Of a DNA stretch of 11,031 nucleotides, positions 7,235 through 11,031 are shown in pieces (position 1 is the first letter of the stretch; each line of letters opens with the position of its first letter). The notes under the pieces were generated by a model. The model was not told the origin of the DNA and made no database searches. It saw only the letters and a program-made list of their open reading frames with translations. The position numbers were made by a program, and so were the translations under genes. Source of the stretch: Bacteroidota bacterium (GTDB taxonomy: Bacteria; Bacteroidota; Bacteroidia; B-17B0; Aurantibacillaceae); assembly GCA_025359355.1 (NCBI GenBank), contig JANYGR010000508.1, positions 1-11,031 of the forward strand, given 5' to 3'.

Positions 7235-7263
7235 CAAATTTAACAAACTTAGTTATTAACAAA
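7235..7263 (-). promoter_or_regulatory. Bacteroidota-type promoter for the membrane-protein operon
   Basis: Read on the minus strand: TTTG (7263-7260), 17 bases, then TAAATTTG (7242-7235). This matches the established Bacteroidota sigma factor consensus TTG-N17-23-TAnnTTTG exactly. Transcription would start near 7228-7231, giving a leader of roughly 70 bases before the ATG at 7160. The rest of the 7161-7364 gap shows only A/T-rich sequence, with no clear terminator for the M61 gene. Confidence 0.7.
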
Positions 7264-7364
7264 CGTCGAATAATAAAATGTGTTTATATGTTAAAACATC
7301 TAATTAGTCTACAAACTAATATTGAGCTAATAAGTAAATAGGTGTTTCAAAGTACTGGTAACTC

Positions 7365-9083
7365 TTATGAGTTTAATAAAACCCATTTATTGAAATTAGA
7401 ATTTGTAGTTCCTTGTTGTGTCAATTTGAATGTATCAAAATAGGATAACTTTTTTTCGGATCTTAAAACTTTTACAGTCTTTAGTTGTTGATTTGATGAA
7501 AGAATCAATTCAATTGCCTCATCTTTAAAATAAGTCATCCAATCATTGAAATCATTTTTTAAAGTATAACCATTAACAGCGAGGATCTCATCACCGATGC
7601 TTAGTTGAGCATCCCAACTTGGTGAATCTGGTGCTATTAATGAAATCTTTCTGTTATTCCCAAAATCAACGGTTTTGAAGCCATATACAGTTTCGCATAC
7701 ATGTTGACTTGGTGTTTTTTGCATCTCTATATCTAAGTATGCAAAACATTCATTTAAAGGCGTTTCAAAATTTGCATTGCCATAAACGTAATTAGCAAAA
7801 AAATCTGTTAAACTTGTGCCTGCAAGTGTTTCGCAAATAGTGATTACGTCATTTTCGGAATAACCTTTATTTTTTTTGCCAAACTCATTATACAAAACTC
7901 TGCAAACGTCTCTTAAATTTTTAGCGTTATTAGAGTATTTCATAATAAACACATCTAACATAAAAGCAATTAAATTTCCTTCGTCGTAAATAGATGTTTT
8001 GCGATAGGGTGCACCAGGCACATAACCATCAAGCCATGTATCCCAACTCGAATCGGCTACAGATAAATTAAATCGTCCGTAATTATGAAAGTGTTTAACT
8101 AAGCGTTCTTCAAGGGTTTCAAAATATTGTTCAGGTGTAAATACGCCACTGGTAAGCAACATCACGTCTCCATAATAGGTTGTAAAGCCTTCATAAACAT
8201 AACCAGTTCGCGCATAATTTTCTTTCGTGAAATCGTAAGGTAACATTTCAATAGGACGAATGTATTTGATGTTCCACGTATGAAATAATTCGTGAGACGA
8301 TACGCCTAATAAGCTTTCGTATATTGGTCCTGCGTTAATGCTGTGTCCTTGACCAAGCGCGATAACAGTTGATTTTTGATGCTCTACTCCGTGATAAAAT
8401 TTGAAAGGCAATACTTGAAACAAAAAGTGATAATCATTTACAGGAAAACTTTCCCAAAATGAAATTTGTGTTTGAGTAAATTTTATAAAATCCGTTTTTA
8501 TTTTTTTGAAATCAGGTTTACACTCGCCATTAAAGTGCAACCAAAATTTAATACCATTTACTTCGTAATAATCAGATTGAATTTTTGCGCTAGCAATAAA
8601 AGGTGAATCGGCCAACTCGTCAAACGATTGAGCCGTTAATGTTTTATGATTTACAAATAAAGAAGTGGCAATCTTGTAATTATCAGGAATATCGAGCACT
8701 ACAACATGTTGTTCGTTCATGCGATCGGGAACGTACATACATAAGTGAACTGGATTTACGTACAATTGTGTTTCATCAGCATAACAATTTCCTGCATTAA
8801 TTTCGGAAGTATAATAACTATACGTTACTTTAATTTGCTTGATATTAGAGGTTTCTATCAACCATAGGTCTTTAGTAGTTTTGGTATATTTCAACGAATT
8901 TCCTTGCTCATCAAGTACGTCAACACGTTTGACATTTTTGGCAAAATTCCCTAATTCATAACGGCCTGGTCGCCATGAAGGCAGCTGTAGTTCTAGTGTT
9001 GTAGAGGTAATGTCGTTAATCGTTAAATCAACATCAATGTAATGCGAACTAGGATTTTTAAGATATAATTTATAATGAATCAT
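7365..9083 (-). CDS. M61 family metallopeptidase with PDZ-like domain
   Basis: 572 aa, close to full length for M61 (glycyl aminopeptidase-like) enzymes. Order: an N-terminal beta domain (1-~170) including LPSWRPGRYELGNFAKNV (34-51), the exopeptidase-type substrate motif GVEHQKS (232-238), the zinc site HELFH at 264-268 followed by TWNIKYIRP, and third zinc ligand E298 in YEGFTTYYGD. A helical domain follows to ~445, and a PDZ-like region lies at ~465-545 (APDSPSWDAQLSIGDEILAVNG, around 484-505). All zinc and catalytic residues (H264, E265, H268, E298) are present. The protein begins directly with a beta strand and has no visible signal peptide, so it may be cytoplasmic; many M61 members are exported. 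Family activity is removal of N-terminal residues, often Gly or Ala; the substrate here is unknown. It is divergent from the TPR gene with 66 bases between starts. Confidence 0.92.
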   Translation of the reverse strand: MIHYKLYLKNPSSHYIDVDLTINDITSTTLELQLPSWRPGRYELGNFAKNVKRVDVLDEQGNSLKYTKTTKDLWLIETSNIKQIKVTYSYYTSEINAGNCYADETQLYVNPVHLCMYVPDRMNEQHVVVLDIPDNYKIATSLFVNHKTLTAQSFDELADSPFIASAKIQSDYYEVNGIKFWLHFNGECKPDFKKIKTDFIKFTQTQISFWESFPVNDYHFLFQVLPFKFYHGVEHQKSTVIALGQGHSINAGPIYESLLGVSSHELFHTWNIKYIRPIEMLPYDFTKENYARTGYVYEGFTTYYGDVMLLTSGVFTPEQYFETLEERLVKHFHNYGRFNLSVADSSWDTWLDGYVPGAPYRKTSIYDEGNLIAFMLDVFIMKYSNNAKNLRDVCRVLYNEFGKKNKGYSENDVITICETLAGTSLTDFFANYVYGNANFETPLNECFAYLDIEMQKTPSQHVCETVYGFKTVDFGNNRKISLIAPDSPSWDAQLSIGDEILAVNGYTLKNDFNDWMTYFKDEAIELILSSNQQLKTVKVLRSEKKLSYFDTFKLTQQGTTNSNFNKWVLLNS

Positions 9084-9102
9084 AAGCGAAATATTTAGAT
9101 GC

Positions 9103-9140
9103 TAAATATAATATAAGATAGCCAAAAAAAATTATATTTA
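9103..9140. promoter_or_regulatory. Inverted repeat between divergent genes
   Basis: A perfect 10-base inverted repeat, TAAATATAAT (9103-9112) and ATTATATTTA (9131-9140), is separated by 18 bases. Each arm contains an outward-facing TATATTTA, a 7-of-8 match to the TAnnTTTG -7 element, 20 bases before the M61 ATG (9083) and 9 bases before the TPR ATG (9150). No TTG is found at the expected -33 spacing for either. It may be paired promoter elements, an operator for a dimeric regulator, or AT-rich chance. Confidence 0.4.
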
Positions 9141-9149
9141 CAGGTAGAA

Positions 9150-10235
9150 ATGAGAATCTTAATTCTGCTAATATTCGCTGCTATTAATTGTTTTTCACAA
9201 ACAGTTGACTCTTTATTATATCAATTAAAAAATATTCCGAATGATACAGAGCGCGTTAATCAAATATATAAAGCTGGCTTTGAGTTACGCAACAGTAATC
9301 CAGAAGTAGCATATCAATACGCATTAGTTTGCGAAAAAGAAGCTCTGAAAACTAATAGTAATAAGCATTTAGCAAAGGGTTATAATCTATTAGGGGTTTT
9401 GTTTTTCAAAAAAGGAGATTATGCATCGGCTATTAAGTTTCAAAAAAAAGCTTTAAAATTAAATCAAGCCGCTAAATACAACTTAGGAATAGCCATTAAC
9501 CAAACGAATTTAGGAAATATTTATTCTGAATTAAATTATTTCAATCAGGCCGAAGCTTATTATTTAAAGGCGTTAGAAGCATATAATACCTTAAATAATA
9601 AGTTGCAAATAACGCGATGCTTAATGAACATTGGTTCTTTAAAAAATGACCAAAAACAATATGATGCTGCTAAAATGCAATTTAAAGAAGCGCTTGTTTA
9701 TGCCAATGAAATAGGAGATTTAGAACTCATCAGCGATTGTAATAGTAACATAGGCACTAATTTCATAAACTTAAATAATTTGGATAGCGCTTTAATTTAT
9801 CTGGAAGAAGGATTGAAATTAAGAGAAATGATAGATAACGAGCTTGAAAAAACTAATAGTTACAATAATCTAGCGCATTTACATATTTTAAAAAAAGAGT
9901 TTGATAAGGCAAAAAACTATTTGGATATGTCTCAAACTATTTGCGATAAATACGATTATCCCGAAGCCAAAGTTGAATTGTATGGAACGTTATCATTTTA
10001 TTACGAAACACAAAAACAGTTTGAGTCAGCATTGATTTGGCAAAAAAAACAAGTAGCATTAAACGATAGTTTACAAAAAATAGACAAAGAAAATAGTCAA
10101 TTACAATTTTTGGATGAAGATCAATCACTCTCAAATACAGCTGATGAAGGCACTTCTAGATTATGGCTTTATGGAATTATTGGACTGTTAAGCATAATAA
10201 TTGTGGCATTAATTATTAAAAGAAAACATGAGTAA
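9150..10235 (+). CDS. Exported TPR protein with C-terminal membrane anchor
   Basis: 361 aa. A signal peptide (MRILILLIFAAINCFSQ, cleavage likely before or near Q17) precedes about six tetratricopeptide repeats at ~76-107, 114-147, 155-187, 195-227, 235-267 and 275-307. Clear TPR signatures include YNLLGVLFFKKGDYASAIKFQKKAL (78-102) and TNLGNIYSELNYFNQAEAYYLKAL (119-142). A polar linker (308-336) leads to one membrane helix (~338-356), and the chain ends with KRKHE. The TPR array should face the periplasm. In Bacteroidota this layout is commonly continued by a histidine kinase or DNA-binding output domain in the cytoplasm; here none exists, so it is either a partner for another protein or a shortened relative. 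The stop overlaps the start of the SUI1-like gene by 8 bases, indicating translational coupling. No frameshifted output domain follows: the downstream sequence is a different, complete gene. Confidence 0.9.
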   Translation: MRILILLIFAAINCFSQTVDSLLYQLKNIPNDTERVNQIYKAGFELRNSNPEVAYQYALVCEKEALKTNSNKHLAKGYNLLGVLFFKKGDYASAIKFQKKALKLNQAAKYNLGIAINQTNLGNIYSELNYFNQAEAYYLKALEAYNTLNNKLQITRCLMNIGSLKNDQKQYDAAKMQFKEALVYANEIGDLELISDCNSNIGTNFINLNNLDSALIYLEEGLKLREMIDNELEKTNSYNNLAHLHILKKEFDKAKNYLDMSQTICDKYDYPEAKVELYGTLSFYYETQKQFESALIWQKKQVALNDSLQKIDKENSQLQFLDEDQSLSNTADEGTSRLWLYGIIGLLSIIIVALIIKRKHE

Positions 10236-10572
10236 AAAAGAAAATAACAATCGTGTAAACGTAGTTTATTCTACCAATCCTAATTTTAGTTATCAAAATG
10301 AAGAAGAGCAAACACAAGAAACGTTGCCTGCCCAACTACAAAATTTGAAATTATTTTTAGACAGAATTGGTGGTGGAAAAGCAGTAACACGAATTAGTGG
10401 ATTTGTTGGCACAGAGGCTGATTTGAATAATTTAGCCAAAACATTAAAGCAAAAGTGTGGCGTAGGCGGAAATGCCAAAGATGGTAATATTTTGATACAA
10501 GGCGATAATAGAGATAAATTATTGGATTTATTACTAAAAGCGAATTATAAGGCGAAGAAGGCTGGAGGATAG
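10228..10572 (+). CDS. SUI1/eIF1-like (YciH-type) translation factor
   Basis: 114 aa, the normal length for bacterial SUI1/YciH proteins. A polar, probably disordered N-terminus (1-35, with EEEQTQET) precedes the SUI1 domain at ~38-108. Recognisable parts are LDRIGGGKAVTRISGFVG (44-61) and LKQKCGVGGNAKDGNILIQGD (73-93), the glycine-rich loop and the family's K-G-x-I-x-I-Q-G-D strand. The C-terminus is basic (KANYKAKKAGG). Eukaryotic eIF1 and E. coli YciH bind the small ribosomal subunit near the P site and affect start-codon fidelity; the role in Bacteroidota is not established. Its ATG lies inside the last codons of the TPR gene (overlap 10228-10235), in a different frame, so it is probably translated by re-initiation. 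It is cytoplasmic, unlike its membrane-bound neighbour. Confidence 0.9.
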   Translation: MSKKENNNRVNVVYSTNPNFSYQNEEEQTQETLPAQLQNLKLFLDRIGGGKAVTRISGFVGTEADLNNLAKTLKQKCGVGGNAKDGNILIQGDNRDKLLDLLLKANYKAKKAGG

Positions 10573-10589
10573 GCAATTTTTGAATTTTG

Positions 10590-10607
10590 TGCCGATAACT
10601 ATCGGTA
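10590..10607. repeat. Short palindrome CCGATA-AC-TATCGG
   Basis: A perfect 6-base inverted repeat at 10592-10597 and 10600-10605 extends by a G-U and a T-A pair to 10590-10607. It stands 20 bases after the SUI1-like stop and is more GC-rich than its surroundings. No T run follows on either strand, so it is a poor intrinsic terminator. The core resembles short CCGATA/TATCGG palindromes that I recall as frequent between genes in some Bacteroidota; that is recollection, not a measurement. Confidence 0.5.
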
Positions 10608-10667
10608 GATAAATTTTGAATTGTATCTTTAAGCATTAAAATTAGTTATAGTAACAACCTAAATAAA

Positions 10668-11031
10668 ATGAGAGTAATTTGTTTAATATTCATATTAAAT
10701 ATACTGACTGTATGTTTAGCATTCTCTCAAAAAAAGGAGGTTATAAACTCGAAGCTTGTTTTAACTGATTTAATAAAAACAAGAGTTATGATTATAGATA
10801 CAACGAGCCCAGCTATTATAGCTGAGCAATATGGTAATGATAAAAATTCATTAGCTAGTTATTTAAATTTAACAGCCATTACTTATTTAGAAAGAACTAA
10901 ATTTAATCAGTTGATAAACAAATTGATGTTTTTAGTTGAAAATAAAAATGTAATTATATCTAATTGGAAAAGTGATTATAAAAAATTGTCTAAAGAAAAA
11001 ATTAAAGAGTGTTACACTTTTTGCGATTCAG
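10668..11031 (+). CDS. Exported hypothetical protein, 3' end beyond window
   Basis: The frame is open from the ATG at 10668 to the window edge: 121 codons and one extra base without a stop. The N-terminus reads MRVICLIFILNILTVCLAFS followed by QKKE, a typical Bacteroidota type I signal peptide with likely cleavage near residues 18-21. C16 is followed by LAFS and does not form a clear lipobox. The mature part is rich in Lys, Asn, Ile and Leu with no motif I recognise: LTDLIKTRVMIIDTTSPAI at ~33-51 and a ...KECYTFCDS stretch at the edge with two cysteines. A-rich sequence (CCTAAATAAA) precedes the ATG. The function cannot be assigned from this fragment. It lies 95 bases after the SUI1-like gene, with the palindrome at 10590 between them, so it may be a separate transcription unit. 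Confidence 0.75.
   Translation, partial: MRVICLIFILNILTVCLAFSQKKEVINSKLVLTDLIKTRVMIIDTTSPAIIAEQYGNDKNSLASYLNLTAITYLERTKFNQLINKLMFLVENKNVIISNWKSDYKKLSKEKIKECYTFCDS

Noticed and set aside
7303..7320. Inverted repeat ATTAGT/ACTAAT downstream of the M61 gene
   Set aside because: Six A/T-rich pairs with no T run after it on the minus strand; expected by chance at this composition.
7360..7373. Small hairpin AACTC/GAGTT around the M61 stop codon
   Set aside because: Five base pairs without a T run in the direction of transcription; too weak to call a terminator.
10394..10636. 80-codon minus-strand open frame across the SUI1-like gene
   Set aside because: It overlaps a recognisable SUI1 domain antisense and shows no family features of its own.

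Overview
The window is AT-rich DNA from a member of the Bacteroidota. The signs are a GH3 / beta-lactamase-fold fusion hydrolase of a type seen in this phylum, an M61 peptidase, a TPR protein with an N-terminal signal peptide and a C-terminal membrane anchor, little sign of Shine-Dalgarno sequences, and one good Bacteroidota-type promoter (TTG-N17-TAnnTTTG). No rRNA, tRNA, CRISPR array, integrase or transposase is visible. I would not go below phylum level.

Layout, left to right. Positions 1-192 are non-coding, with a hairpin and possible dispersed-repeat sequence. Two minus-strand genes follow, 40 bases apart: a large periplasmic-type fusion that looks like NagZ plus an AmiE-like serine hydrolase (4660 to 1709), then a polytopic membrane protein fused to a spermidine-synthase-like methyltransferase fold (1668 to 193). 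A 207-base divergent region separates them from a plus-strand SerA-type dehydrogenase (4868-5818). That gene converges on a three-gene minus-strand cluster of small membrane proteins: DUF4190-like (7160-6777), DUF2752 (6774-6388) and an unrecognised four-segment protein (6376-5855). The cluster has a recognisable promoter (7235-7263) and ends in a strong bidirectional hairpin (5837-5874) whose loop holds the last gene's stop codon.

A minus-strand M61 peptidase with a C-terminal PDZ-like region (9083-7365) diverges from a plus-strand pair: a TPR protein without an output domain (9150-10235) and an overlapping SUI1/eIF1-like protein (10228-10572). The 66-base divergent region carries a perfect 10-base inverted repeat. 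At the right edge a secreted or lipid-free exported protein starts at 10668 and runs off the window.

Most genes are housekeeping or conserved Bacteroidota types. The least explained part is the DUF4190/DUF2752/unknown membrane operon. It also contains, inside the DUF2752 reading frame, an 11-base-pair hairpin followed by a run of U, which looks like an intrinsic terminator or attenuator. I found no convincing sign of a defence system or mobile element.
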